From assembly GCA_963575745.1 (NCBI GenBank), contig CAUYUJ010001365.1, positions 77,501-102,054 on the forward strand: a stretch of DNA of 24,554 bases, in the 5' to 3' direction. Of the stretch, positions 1 to 10,466 are shown piece after piece. Position numbers and translations under genes: made by a program. This stretch comes from Prorocentrum cordatum. Lineage: Eukaryota > Sar > Dinophyceae > Prorocentrales > Prorocentraceae. The notes beneath the pieces are model-generated. The model was not told where the DNA came from and did no database searches. It was given only the letters and a program-made list of their open reading frames with translations. How positions within the stretch are numbered: position 1 is the first letter of the stretch; each line of letters starts with the position of its first letter.

Positions 1-263
1 CATACATACATACATACATACATACATACATACATGCCTACATACATACATACATACATACAAACAAACAAACATACATACGTACATACATACATACATA
101 CATACATACATACATACATACATACACACACATACACATACGTTCATGCATGCATACATACACGCACATACATGCATACATACATACATGCATACAGACT
201 GACTGACTGACTGACGGACAGACATACATACACACATACGTACATACATACACATATACAGAA
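1..263. repeat. (CATA)n tetranucleotide microsatellite
   Basis: Almost uninterrupted CATA units with scattered variants (CAAA, CACA, GTAC, CTGA). The tract is open in several frames but encodes only M/Y/V/C runs and is not a gene. It starts at the window edge, so its true length is unknown. GC-rich unassigned sequence follows to about 504. Confidence 0.95.
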
Positions 264-504
264 CGTGTGCGTATCCCTCCGCTGCTCCTTCGAAATTCCC
301 CCACCCCTCGGAGGGAGGCGGCCCCCCCTCCCCCCTTGCGAGAGGAGGCGCCCCCCCCCGAACGGACGCGGCCCCCCCGACGCCCCTGTGGAGCTGCCGG
401 CCTCCAGCGCCAGCTCGCAGAGGCGCTCCACCCGGCGCACCCAGGCTGGTCGCGACCGGGCCTTCGGGGACACCTCAGGCGGGGGAGTTCCTCCACCTCA
501 TTCC

Positions 505-770
505 TCCACCTCCTTCCCCCTCCTCCTCCAACTCCTCCTCCTCCTCCTCCTCCTCCTCCTCCTCCTCCGCATCCTACTCACCCTCATCCTCATCCTGTTC
601 GTCATCCTCGTCCTCATCCTCATCCTCATCCTCATCATGAACATCATCAACATCATCAGCAGCATCATGATCATCATCCTCATTATCCACATCCACATCC
701 ACATCCACATCCACGTCCTCATCCGCATCCTCATCATCATCATCAACATCCTTAACAGCATCACGACCCA
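505..770. repeat. Compound CTC / CCTCAT / CATCCA microsatellite
   Basis: A run of CTC triplets (about 525-570) passes into CCTCAT hexamers, then CAT/CATCCA units. Open reading frames over it on both strands encode only L/I, H/P or D/E runs and are treated as by-products of the repeat. Confidence 0.9.
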
Positions 771-1440
771 AGAGTGACGGGCCCGATGGCGGGACTTGGC
801 GCAGGGAGCTGGGTACGATCCAATTTTGGTCACAGGTTCGGTCACACTCAGCTTTCGGTCACACATGCGCGCTCGATTTCGGTCGCGGTTGTTGCTCTCG
901 GTCAAACACGTTCGGCTCATTGGGGCCGGGTACCCTGATAAGCCAGGTCTAATGGCACGGAAACCACCCAATCATGTCAGAACACATACCCAGAGTGTTG
1001 GGAGCCGCTTTGACCAACACCACCTTCCCTAATATGCATAGTTTGAGAGCTTGCGAAGGGCACCAACAACCACGCATACGCACATGAATCTTCAGAGGTG
1101 CAGCGCAAACATATCAAACCATACTTATGCGTGGTATCCCACGTCCTGGTGGCATGGCATCCATCAAAACAGGTCAAAACTCAGAGAACACTTGATGTGC
1201 ATTCGCCTCCACCAACACCGCTACCACATGCGTGCAAGTTCCAGAAAGCCACCGGCAGCTCTCTGTGATCGCATGGTTTGGAAACGTCAAGACACACTAA
1301 AACATGTTCCTTGTGCGTGTCGCAAGAACTGGTGACGACACGTAGACCACAACAGCTGTGAACCAAGGCAGAAACTTGCTTGCAGGAGCCGCCGCCATCA
1401 CCGCCTCTTCCCGCCGTATCGTCATGATGCCGTGGGAAAG
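771..1440. other. Intergenic stretch, no gene recognised
   Basis: I see no convincing coding frame. At about 826-905 the motif GGTCAC or a near variant (GGTCGC, GGTCAA) recurs several times at irregular spacing, usually preceded by TT or TTC. Nothing else is identifiable. Confidence 0.5.
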
Positions 1441-1520
1441 GAAGAGAGAGAGAGAGAGAGAGCGAGAGAGAAGACAAAAAAGAAGGAGAGAGAGAGCGAG
1501 AGCGAGAGAGAGAGGGAGAG
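1440..1520. repeat. (GA)n imperfect dinucleotide repeat
   Basis: GAGA runs interrupted by GCGA and AAGACAAAAAAG. Purines lie on the plus strand. Short R/E-rich frames here are repeat artefacts. Confidence 0.9.
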
Positions 1521-2055
1521 ATGTACGATCAATCCGTGGCCAATGACTATCTCGGAAATCGCAGTCGGGCAAGCAGGCTCACCCATGCGGGGCCTGCGAC
1601 GTCGAACGTTGACACTCTAGCTAATGTTACCAACCTCCTCCCTCCACCCTCACACCTCTTCACACCACCTAGAGGAGGAGCGAGGATGGAGGAGCGAGGA
1701 AGGAGAATGGAGGGGGAAGGTGCGGGGAGGAATCCACGCTCGAATCCCCTGGTGAAACAACCGCGTGATGAGAACGGCCAGCTCCTCCTCAACCCTCGCG
1801 ACCGACTCCTTTTCCGTGCTCTCCAGGCCCCCACCCTCCTCTATGATTTACTCCTCGGCATCCTACCCTCGCACACTCACCCAAACTCTTGGATCGCACT
1901 GTGCACGCACAGTGCTGTGCCGCATCGGCACGGGCGCACGGAGGCACCATACACAAAGCCGCGCCCGCTCTGCTCCCAGACCCGGTAGTGCATGGACATA
2001 CGACACGGTCTAACGGCGGGAACCGCAACGGGCTTAGGTCTGTCTCCTCTCGTCT
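1521..2055. other. Intergenic stretch, no gene recognised
   Basis: Short overlapping frames exist on both strands, but none shows a recognisable motif or composition. Nothing can be supported here. Confidence 0.4.
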
Positions 2056-2148
2056 GTTGCCTCCTCCTCCTCGTCCTTCCCCTCCTCCTCGTCATCCTCC
2101 TCGTCCTCCTCCGCCTCCTCCGCCTCCTCCTCCTCTTCCTCCTCCTCG
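2056..2148. repeat. CTC/GTC-type triplet repeat
   Basis: Imperfect CTC triplets interspersed with CGTC and CGCC. It gives leucine or proline runs in open frames and is not taken as coding. Confidence 0.85.
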
Positions 2149-2943
2149 TGCGCTACAACCTGAAACGCAAACGAGGTTCACTTCGCACCTCTTAAGGGGT
2201 AATATAAGGAGAGTCCCTGGGGAGACATGTGCCCCGTGACCCAGGAGAACCCCCACACATCCAGCGTCAAGGTCGCCTACGCAACTGACACGGCGTGTCT
2301 AGGAACAGGGAGGACCCCATTTGCTAAGCTGCCTTCTGCGGTGGCGACACAGCGAAGTGCGACACCCCGAGGGTAGGGGACGAGAGCCAGGACCAGCAAC
2401 TTGCACCGGAAGCTGACTAAATATAATTCGTAAAGTCCGGAAACAAGCTAGGCGCCGTGGCCGAGGGTGTCGAAGCAAAGGGCCCTGAGTTGGGATACCT
2501 GCGCCAGAGACCCTCGAGCGAGCGCCCCCCGGACACAGCAGCCGCTGCGCACGCTGCAGCCTGACGGGCGCCTTGCAAATCAGCACATTCGCCGGAGTGC
2601 GTCCCGACTCCTACTCGCACAGATGAGAAGGGAAGGGGTAGCCAAGGGCTGCACGTCCTCGCCTCAGCTGGCCGACTGCTGACCGAGTTGCGACCACGAC
2701 AGACGACCCCACGACTGGAATTCCTCGCGACCCAGCTGAAGTCTCCAGGGGCAGTTGCGGGGGTGGCCTCCCTCCTGTCTCTGCCGACCTTTCCAGCAGG
2801 AGAACCTGTTTTTCAGCATCAAACTGCCTGGCACCGAACATCTCTCCTGGTCTCTCTCGCACGGGCCCAAGCTGGTCAGCCTGCATTTCTGTAAAGGCTC
2901 CGGCGAGGAAGCGGCTCCTTCACCGACTGTACTCGGCCTAGGG
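2149..2943. other. Unassigned stretch downstream of the LINE remnant
   Basis: No frame has a recognisable motif. It may include the 3' end of the minus-strand LINE remnant, but I see no poly(A)-type tail on that strand to mark the end. Confidence 0.4.
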
Positions 2944-3059
2944 TCACTTGACGGTGTCGCTGCTCCTGCATGGGAAGGGGGGTTTTACATTTGTTACACC
3001 AGACCAACGTTCCACTCCTTGGAGGAGCTTGCCAAGACCGATTGCGTCGAGCATGGCCT

Positions 3060-3459
3060 TGCCACCCTTACTAGGGCGCCTGTCGCATTGTCTGGCGAAG
3101 GGAACAAACCTCTCTGCCCCCTGTGTTCCGCAAAGGCGGCAAAGCGAAATACCCCAATGGCCAGCCCCAAACGTGGCGAGGCCGAGAACACTGCCGAAGA
3201 TCGTTGTCCTGCGGACTCCAGGCAGGCCTTGCATCTCCATCCTTTGGAGGCGCGGTGAATTATACGGGGCGAGGATCAACACAGAAAACGCTGTTGCTAT
3301 GCTCTGGCTCATGGCTTGAGCTAGAAGCCTAGCGTGCAAACCAGCGCGCGCAATGGCACCGTAAAAATGATTGGCGCGTTTGGCCAGCTCTAGGGCCCCA
3401 CTATCGGGTGCCTCTGCGTACTCAGACCATCCTCTCCGCCCCCCTAACTGGGCCAACAA
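3060..3459 (-). pseudogene. LINE C-terminal RNase H / zinc-knuckle remnant
   Basis: The minus-strand frame ending near 2944 holds a segment resembling the end of an RNase H domain (LELAKRANHFYGAIARAG, recalling the 'rgNexADxlArxGa' block of LINE RNase H). Further on is CRLCGTQGAERFVPFARQC, which resembles the CxxC...HxxxxC knuckle at the end of many LINE ORF2 proteins but lacks the histidine. The identification is by motif memory only. The preceding sequence up to about 4080 is open but not recognisable. Confidence 0.45.
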
Positions 3460-5019
3460 GGCTTTGCGGGACCGCTGCCCGGGCAGCTGTCCGCCAACTC
3501 ACCGGCCCTACGAATAACAGACCAATGCTCCAAGTGGAGCCCTGCCACTGCTGACCTGTCCCGGGGACTTTTGACCATGAAAGCTGTGGGAGTGCCCTCG
3601 CGCTCTCCTGCCCCTTGCAATATTATGCCCAAAGATCTGCGTTGCCCTTCTGCTTCCAGCTGGACCCTCTTTCGGCGCTCTCGTCTACGCGGGAAGCGTC
3701 GACAATGCGCGCGGCGTCGCCAGGCGTGGCCCGGGGCGCCCCGAGCGTTGCCGGCAGCCCGGCTCGGGGCGCTTTCAGCGCCCAGCCAGACACTGCGCCG
3801 CGATTGGATGCCAGAGCCACCTCGCCCATGCAGGCGACGGAAGCCCAACCCGCGCGGCGAAGGCGAGGGCCCGCGCCGCGCCCCCGCCCGCCCCCCCCCC
3901 CGCCCCCCCCCAAAAAAAAATAAATAAACGTCGCCGCCCGTGCACCAATCGGATTGCAACCTGAAAGTAGCCCACCCATCTGGCCACTCCCCCTCTTGAG
4001 TTGCGTTCTCATCTTGTTGAGGGGTGTCATCTGGGGGCGCGGTCCAAAGAATGGGCGCCAGGCCACGGGAGCGTTTCAGCATCTACTTTGCCTTGCTCAC
4101 GCAACCATCCTTGGTCTTCCAGTTCGGGGGCGTCTCCAACGCATGGGGCGTCCCCAAATTGACGGCGAAGCGCGTGCTCTACACCTCGGGCACGCTGCGG
4201 CGCCGAGCACCGCGTTGCCACGCCGACGCAGGCGGGGCCACGAGGCCCATTGAGCTACCACCTCTAGAACATCAACCACATGGTTTCGCCCTTGACCTCC
4301 TTGTACGTTTCGCTCTTCTTATTCTCATTGTTTATAGTCAAGCCTAAGATAGCCCCAAGTCACAATCGAGTCAACCACGAACTCAGCTCCAGAGCCCACG
4401 AAATGCTTACTGGTTTGGGCCCGCGCGTCTTACCCCAAGGAGGATTCAACTCCCGAGCCCGGCCTGCAAGGGCCATCGGTTCCTTCAACGCCGAATTCAG
4501 AACCGTCTGGCATGGCCCACTCTCCTGGGCGATTGGGCTGCACGGCCGACATGTGCCCCTTTCACTTGTAGCCAATGATGCTCAGCTCCTTGCAACTTGT
4601 CGAGACTCTCCTGCCAGGTCCAGTTAATGACGTTGCGCCGCGCGAGAATCTCAGGGAGGCAGCCCTGCCCGGCCTGCAGAAGCTCCAAGGGCACGCAGAC
4701 AGGAGGGTCGCCGCGCTTGCCCAAACTAAACGCGGCGCGGCGGCGGCGCAGCCCCCGGACCACTCGGCGCCGCGCGCGCCAGGATCTCGGCCGCGCCCAA
4801 AGACACCCGTGGCCCCCGGCCAGTCTTGACCAACTTTTTGGCCACCCGATTGGTTTTACCCAGGGTCGTGATTCCAAGGGCCCCCCCGGTGGCTTTTTGC
4901 TGTCTAGCTCTGACATGGGGCCCTCGCGGAAGTAGCAGCGCTCGCTCCGAGACCACGCGCTGGCAATTTCGCAATTAGCGGCAGGCTATACTCACGCAAC
5001 CTATTCTTCTTCAGCTCCG

Positions 5020-5790
5020 CGCGAACTGAGGGCGGCTGGCCAAGCCTACTGACTTCCCTGAGATCCGCGGACTCTTGGCTCGCACGCTGGCGGCGAGTGC
5101 GCGCGCGACTGAAGTGGCCCGGCCCGCGGCCCCCGACGCCGTTCCAACGTTCAGTTCAACTGCGCCAGGAGGCCCACCCAGCTGCCGACGGCACTCTGTC
5201 GAGGGGGCGACTGCGCCCAGCGTGTCCCGCGCGCGCAGCACCCTGCGATGATGGAGAGCTCTGCTCGCGCCAACCGCCGGCCAAAGGTCTGCCGCGCGTG
5301 GCGACGCGGCTAAGGAAGAAAGGACTGGCGGATAGTCCAGGCCCATCGCTGGAGCAGCGGGTAGCTCTGGATGTGTATAACCATTGCCTTTTGCCGCGCC
5401 CCATAGAAACTGCGCCGACGTCGAGCAGGCCACGCGATTCTGGTTTCAGTCGCCGCGAGACTGCTGCTCTCAAGGGGCTGCTCCCTTTCTCCGCGGGGCC
5501 CCGGAATCCATCCTCGAGGCGCCCCCAGACTTGCACGGGCCGCTTCCTCGCGGCGCTCCAGAGCCGGCCTTGCCCTCGGGCGAGCGCGATCGGTCGGCCT
5601 CCTCCTGGCGGGGGGGCCAGGGCCACGGCGGCGGCGTTGATGAGGGTTTGCATGGGCCACGCGCGCTGCTTCTCATCGCTGGCGGAAAAAAAATAGCTGC
5701 CCGTGGAATGCCTCTGGCAATGAAGACCACTGCCTCGGGATCGGCCCCCAGACCTGCGTGCCCCGTGAAAACTGGCATGGATTGTTGAAG
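5020..5790 (-). pseudogene. LINE reverse transcriptase remnant
   Basis: Key segments lie in shifting minus-strand frames. At about 5660-5560 is a stretch reading [18 protein letters not shown], then [19 protein letters not shown], which matches the 'valipKpgggxRPIaLlpxlxRlw' block of RT motif 2/2a in non-LTR elements. It is followed by KRPVQVWGR. At about 5080-5030 is ALAASVRAKSPRISGKSVGL followed by ASRPQ, recalling the segment after the catalytic box that reads 'l.iSgKSvvlaS.p'. The intervening catalytic region lacks a YxDD motif. The copy is therefore dead, with frameshifts between blocks. Confidence 0.6.
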
Positions 5791-5891
5791 GCCTGGCGCG
5801 GTGAGATCTGCAGGAGCTCGCCAATCCTGCAGCGCGCGCTGCCGCGCGCAGACCATGGAGCCACGGCGAAAGGCTGCGTCGCAGCTCCTTC

Positions 5892-5902
5892 GCCCCCCCC
5901 CC

Positions 5903-5986
<84 letters not shown>

Positions 5987-6005
5987 CACGCACACACACA
6001 TACAC
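5892..6005. repeat. C-run plus (CA)n dinucleotide microsatellite
   Basis: A run of C (5892-5905) passes into about 45 CA units with two CACG interruptions near the end. Cys/Val and His/Thr open frames across it are artefacts. It lies inside the LINE remnant, between the RT part and the Ala-rich linker. Confidence 0.97.
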
Positions 6006-6984
6006 ACGCAACTTCGCCCACCTGTCCGCCCTGGCCCCCGTGGACATCAAGGGTTCGATTGCAAAAAAATGCCCGCGCTCGTCTCGCTCAACTGCCAACG
6101 TCGGATACCCCTGCCGCCCAGCGCCGGTGAAGCGGCGCCCCCGCCCCCCCCCGACGACGAGCTGCCGCTCGAAAACTCGCAGAAGACACAGCAGTTTCCC
6201 GCAATCGCCGCCGCGGTGACCTCTGCGAGGGCCCATTGGGCTGCATTCGACACTTCAGAGAGCTCCTCTTTGATAGCGGGGAGCGAAGACAGCGCTGCGA
6301 GTACCTTGCCACATGCTGATGCTGCAGCGTTCTCTGGCACGGCTGCCGCGTACTGAGCGACCTGGGCATCGCCCTTCCAAGCGAGCAGTTGCCGGCGCCC
6401 TGCTCGTCGATGCGCAGGGGGGGGGGGCGCCGAAGCCTTGTCCGCCAGCATGCGAAGCCCCTGAAATCTGGAGCGAGCTTGAAGACCTCCTCAGAAACGA
6501 ATTCTCTTCGAACGCCCGAAAGCGCCCTGGTGGTTTTACCCGAGTGAAGCCTCGGAACCGCGCTGCTTGGCGCCCGCCTCGCTTCTGCTTTTTTTTCCCC
6601 CCAGCGTTCCTGCCTGCCCTGTGCAAGAGGAGCGACTCTGCCTACGTGGACTCGGCGCGCTGATTACCCAGGTGCGACAACGCTGCCCCGGGCCAACGCT
6701 GGCGGCGCTCAGGCGCCAGATCAGCGCCTGCCTTCTGGCGGAGATGCCCCCCCAGCAGGTCGGGTCCAAGGGGTCGAGGGAGGAGGGGTGCAACAGACGC
6801 TGGAACACGGCGTCCCATGGTTTCGCGAGTGAGATCTAGTTCGCCTAGAACTCCTAGCCGCGCTGCCCAGAATCACTGCTTACCCAATGTAAGCCGCGCC
6901 AAGCATGTCAGATGTTCGAGGCCCGCCTCGCAATCCAGGGCGCTTCCCGAACCTCGCGAGTTAGCGAGCACTCCTGATGGAACC

Positions 6985-7500
6985 TTAACGGCCCCGCGCG
7001 CGCGTCGGCAATCCCGAGTCCCGAAACTGCTCCGGGGACATACTCCAGTCCGCCGTGGCGATGAGGTGTTTGGCGGCTGCGAGGAGGTACCCCGCGCGTT
7101 CCTCTAAGATTAGGCCGCTTGCGCCGACGACCCCCTCTCAAATGCACCAAAAAAACGTCGCCGCCCTGCCAACCCACTGGATGCCAACAAACACTTCTTG
7201 TCCACCCGGGTCGACTCTGCACGGTCGCAAGGCCTGAGTGAATTGTGGTCCTGGCCAAGACCCAGGCCCCACCGTGCCCGAATTGGCTTCTTTGGCCGAC
7301 GGAACCGCTGGGGGCGAGGTAGAATTGCCGCCTGCGTTTCGTTTGACTCCTTTGCTCTTGGAGGAGAGGTCCCCCTCGCAAATGCGTTGCAAAACCCTTG
7401 CTGGCGACAAAATGTTGCATGGGATCCGCTGCTATATACTCCGTGGTGCCATCGTTCCACTTCGTGTAGCTCGCGGTGTAGATATTCAAACCTGCTGTTG
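6985..7500 (-). pseudogene. LINE endonuclease-like remnant
   Basis: One minus-strand frame reads GGAWVLARTTIHSG ... QSRPGWTRSVCWHPVGWQGG then DVFLVHL. This recalls the 'GGtaIlaR ... PGRxvaa.v...ggivl.s.Yl' middle section of the apurinic/apyrimidinic-type endonuclease of non-LTR retrotransposons. A second frame just upstream contains CNAFARG. No complete catalytic set can be followed because the frame shifts. A similar segment (DWCTGGDVYLFF) recurs at about 3960-3900 and may be a fragment of another copy. Confidence 0.5.
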
Positions 7501-7696
7501 GCTGGATCCTCTCCTTGCGTGCTGCGCCTTCTCCCAAGACTTGTCAACCTTATGTGGCGGGGTGAACCCCAAAACCCCAAGACAAACCAAGAGATGCCGA
7601 ACATCCCCCCGCCGTTGTTGAAACTCCCTTCTGAACGATGCCGCGGGCCCTGGCGCAGATCCTTCAAGGGTCTCCGCTGGTCTCGGGCCCTGTGCC

Positions 7697-8827
7697 TCAA
7701 CCTTCATAAGGGCGATAGCGGTCGCTGGTAACGTCGCCGTAGCGTTGCCAACCACTTTCTTTGAGTCCCCGCTTCCAACGTGGAGGGAGGGTGCCAAGCT
7801 GCCACGCATGAGTCTTCATCTGCCCTGTCTGCCCCTGGTCGTCGATGCTGGCCTGCTCGTTTAGCCCTTCTTGACCGACACGCGCGAAAGGCATCGACGA
7901 GAGCTCTTTTCTCAAATGCGACTGCTGATTCTGGGAATGTTTCGACCCGCTCCGATTCCTCACCAACTTCCATAGCTGGAGATTGTCCTGATTATTCTCC
8001 TGCTGCTGCTGCTGCTGCATTGCCCTGCCCTCCTCTGCCAGGTCGTCCTGCACCGGCGGTGGGCAGACTGGCTGCGTAAAGGGGGGCGCGAGCGCGTGCA
8101 GGTAGCTAACCAGTTGCTGCACTACTTCGGATTGGGCCTACAAGTGGCGACGGGCCTCTTCATTCGGTATGTTGGGGGCCAGGGAGGCGAGCGAAGCAAG
8201 CAAGGTTCGCACCGCAAGTTAAGGGCCTGTTCTGGAATTCCTCCGGCCCCCTCCGTCTGCACTGCCTTCCAAGCTTCGTCAAGACCCCCTTCTTCTTTGG
8301 TAATATGATCCTCGATATCATCGCACTGTTCCGGGAGGTTCCGTAGCTGTTCAAGAATTGCCGTCGGCTCCTCTTGAAGTTTGCGGATCCTGCTCTCACG
8401 CTTCTGAATTTCCTGCTCGTACATGTGAAGCTGCTTGCTGACAGGCGCTTGTGGTTTCTGTGTTTCTGGATGCGCGACACTGAATATTCCAATGCTTGAA
8501 CGACACTTGGAAGAAAAGGGGAAGCTTTGCTGTTGGCCAATTGGTATACCCGATGGGGCTCATCATTGGGTCCAGTTGAAGGCCGACGACGACGCTCATC
8601 ATCCCGTCCTTCGCCTCCCCCACTTCCATCCCCATCACCTCATTGTCCACATCGGTTATATCGACTGTTTCCTTTGCCCAGTCCTCTGGACTTATCCTTG
8701 CCGTAGCCGCTGTATCCTCCTCCCCCTGCTCACGTCCGCACCCAAGGATTACGAACGCAGAGTCCACGAGGGGGGAACTTCTTGCTGAGATACAAGCGGG
8801 ACTTCTGACCCGCAGTGGTCGCACCAT
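7697..8827 (-). pseudogene. ORF1-like, Gln-rich and coiled-coil remnant
   Basis: Three adjoining minus-strand frames: 8827-8396 (acidic, with SPEDWAKETVDITDVDNEVM), 8424-8122 (charged heptad-like start YEQEIQKRESRIRKLQEEPT, suited to a coiled coil), and 8122-7697 (poly-Gln QQQQQQENNQDNLQLWK). They abut or overlap in different frames, as expected for one frameshifted ORF. Composition and position before the endonuclease suggest LINE ORF1 or the ORF2 N-terminus. The specific family is not recognised. Confidence 0.4.
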
Positions 8828-8864
8828 GCAAAGTGTACTGCGTTCGACTTACAACCCCATGTAG

Positions 8865-9024
8865 GGTTAGGTCTGCTATGTCCTCCTGCAGGCGGATTTT
8901 GGAAGAACAATACAGAAAGAGTCAACAAATACTCCAAAATTGTCAGAATAATAGAAAATCGTCCCCTGACTATTTTTGACTATGTTTGAATGTTCCTCCT
9001 GTAGAGGGACATGCCCGACCTCAC
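8865..9024. mobile_element. MITE-like TIR element H1 with TSD TGTAG
   Basis: The ends are inverted copies: left GGTTAGGTCTGCTATGTCC, right (reverse complement) GTGAGGTCGGGCATGTCC, continuing into an imperfect inner arm (left TCCTGCAGGCGG, right CTCTACAGGAGG). The 160-bp element is flanked by TGTAG at 8860-8864 and 9025-9029. The interior is AT-richer than its surroundings and has no coding frame. A related copy is at 20173-20341, and interior-like fragments occur at 18390-18460 and 17030-17130. Confidence 0.65.
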
Positions 9025-9214
9025 TGTAGTGCAAGCCAAGCCCACGGCATGCCAGGTGCCTGGTCTGCGCGCCCGCACACTGCCCACGCAAATGAGAGAG
9101 AGGGGGGATCTCGGAAGACCGCTCGCCGAACGAATGCGGCTGTGCGCCCCCTATGATGGTTGCCGCGGGCTGTGGGAACCTACAAGTTCGAGCCCCCGCG
9201 GCACGGGTTTCGGA

Positions 9215-9236
9215 CTTGAGCCAAAATGGCTACGGC
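9215..9236 (-). other. Relict dinoflagellate spliced leader (DinoSL)
   Basis: The reverse complement starts G then CCGTAGCCATTTTGGCTCAA then G, a full match to the 22-nt DinoSL trans-spliced to the 5' end of nuclear mRNAs in dinoflagellates (first base A, G or T). The bases after the AAG are TCCGAAACC, not a GT donor, so this is not an SL RNA gene. It is best read as the 5' end of a trans-spliced transcript copied back into the genome. The decayed LINE lies downstream on the same strand, so the reinserted transcript could have been LINE RNA, but that link is inference. CAT/CTC repeats start directly behind it. Confidence 0.85.
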
Positions 9237-9237
9237 C

Positions 9238-9312
9238 TACTCCTCGTCATCCTCATCCTCATCATCAACATCATCATCAGCATCAACATCAGCATCAGCA
9301 TCAGTATCATCG

Positions 9313-9363
<51 letters not shown>

Positions 9364-9424
9364 GCATCAGCATCAGCATCAGCATCAGCACCATCATCAT
9401 CATCATCATCATCATCATCAGCAT

Positions 9425-9455
<31 letters not shown>

Positions 9456-9514
9456 AGCATCAGCATCAGCATCAGCATCATCAGCATCAGCATCAGCATC
9501 AGCATCAGCATCAG

Positions 9515-9567
<53 letters not shown>

Positions 9568-9575
9568 CCATCATT
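9238..9575. repeat. (CAT/CAG)n triplet repeat block
   Basis: About 330 bp of CAT triplets with interspersed CAG, open in all three plus-strand frames and in minus-strand frames. The encoded H/Q, I/S, S/A and D/A runs depend only on frame, so none is called as a gene. Confidence 0.95.
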
Positions 9576-9810
9576 TTCTCTTCCTCCTCCTCCTCCTCCT
9601 CCTCCTCCTCCTCCTCCTCCTCCTCCTCCTGCCTCCCCCCTCATCCTTCTCTTCCCTCGCCCCCCCATATTCTCCTCATCTCTCCCCTTCTTCCTCCTCC
9701 TCTCCTCCTCCTCCTCCTCCTCCTCCTCCTCCTCCTCCTCCTCCTCCTCCTCCTCCTCCTCTCCTCCTCCTCCTCCTCCTCCTCCTCCTCCTCCTCCTCC
9801 TCCTCCAGTC
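9576..9810. repeat. (CTC)n triplet repeat block
   Basis: CTC triplets in three sub-blocks separated by a C/T-rich spacer (about 9630-9700), abutting the CAT/CAG block. All long open frames here reflect low complexity. Confidence 0.95.
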
Positions 9811-10316
9811 TCCTGCCGCCCCGCCCGCCTCCTGCCTGCCTGCCTGCCTCCTGCCTCCTCCCTCCTCCTTCCGCCGCCGCCTCCCGGGAAGCACGGCCCC
9901 GAGCCTCGCCGCTCATCACCAGCACCTCCGCCACGCCCGCGGCGCGCAGCGGCGCCAGCTTCTCCTCTCGGCCGGCAAGGGGGCGAGCAGAGAGAGGGAA
10001 GAGGCGGCGGCAGGGACCCACGGAGGGCCCCGAGAAGCCCCTCGGGAGTCGCGAGAGAGCTCCGAGAGACCAGCCCCCAGGCCTCCGAGAGACCAACCCC
10101 CGGGGACTCCGCGGCAGCCGCGGAGGACGAGGACCAAGAGTCAGCAGCAACTGCATGCGGGCAGCGCGACGTGACAGCGGCAAACAGTAGAGGGCAGAAA
10201 ATCCACCCCGATGAGAACCACCCCGAGAAGCGAAGCCGTTTAGTGAACGCGCCCAAGGAAGGAATCGAACAGGGCGGGGCTGTTTGGTAAACGCCCAGGG
10301 CCGTTTCAGCGCCCTT
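9811..10316. other. GC-rich stretch, no gene recognised
   Basis: Several frames run out of the triplet repeats into this segment, but none has a recognisable domain. The motif GTTTAGTGAACGCG at 10238 and the related GTTTGGTAAACGCC at 10283 foreshadow the inverted-repeat element that follows. Confidence 0.4.
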
Positions 10317-10466
10317 CTAACGGGGACTCCACTAACGGGTACTTTGGCCAGTGGCCCAGCGAACCCAATCCTCCCCGATGTGGGCAACGCTGCAATGCCA
10401 GAAAGAGGCCCTAAAGTGGCAACTTTCGGCAATTTTGCAAAGTACCCGTTAGTGAATACCCGTTAC
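10317..10466. mobile_element. Inverted-repeat element K
   Basis: The left arm begins CTAACGGGGACTCCACTAAC and continues GGGTACTTTGG. The right arm, reverse complemented, begins GTAACGGGTATTCACTAACG and continues GGTACTTTGC. The arms are about 31 bp with few mismatches around an approximately 90-bp core. No clear TSD and no coding frame. Related GTT(T/C)(A/G)GTRAACG motifs flank it on both sides. Confidence 0.6.

Larger units (their letters stand above)
2944..8830 (-). mobile_element. Degenerate LINE-type non-LTR retrotransposon
   Basis: Reading the minus strand from high to low coordinates, short interrupted frames carry the signatures of a non-LTR element in the expected order: an ORF1-like Gln-rich/coiled-coil part (about 8430-7700), an endonuclease piece (about 7500-6985), an Ala-rich linker (about 6420-6090), a reverse transcriptase (about 5790-5020), a post-RT segment with K/R-rich frames (about 4970-4500), and a C-terminal RNase H-like and CxxC zinc-knuckle piece (about 3460-3060). 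No frame is intact: the signal moves between the three minus-strand frames, a (CA)n tract interrupts it, and no recognisable YxDD catalytic box survives. Each fragment is weak alone; the call rests on their order and shared strand. A DinoSL relic lies upstream on the same strand. Confidence 0.6.

Noticed and set aside
1-263. Telomeric repeat at the window edge
   Set aside because: The unit is CATA, not a TTTAGGG-type telomere repeat.
5470-6236. Frames with long Cys/Val or His/Thr runs
   Set aside because: Produced by the (CA)n tract. The flanks belong to a decayed LINE on the minus strand.
9215-9236. DinoSL match as an SL RNA gene
   Set aside because: The leader is followed by TCCGAAACC and not by a GT donor and SL intron. 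A relict leader from a processed transcript fits better.
9011-10290. Very long plus- and minus-strand open frames (over 300 codons) across the CAT/CAG and CTC blocks
   Set aside because: All frames are open because triplet repeats contain no stops. Residues are homopolymeric, and the non-repeat ends have no motif.
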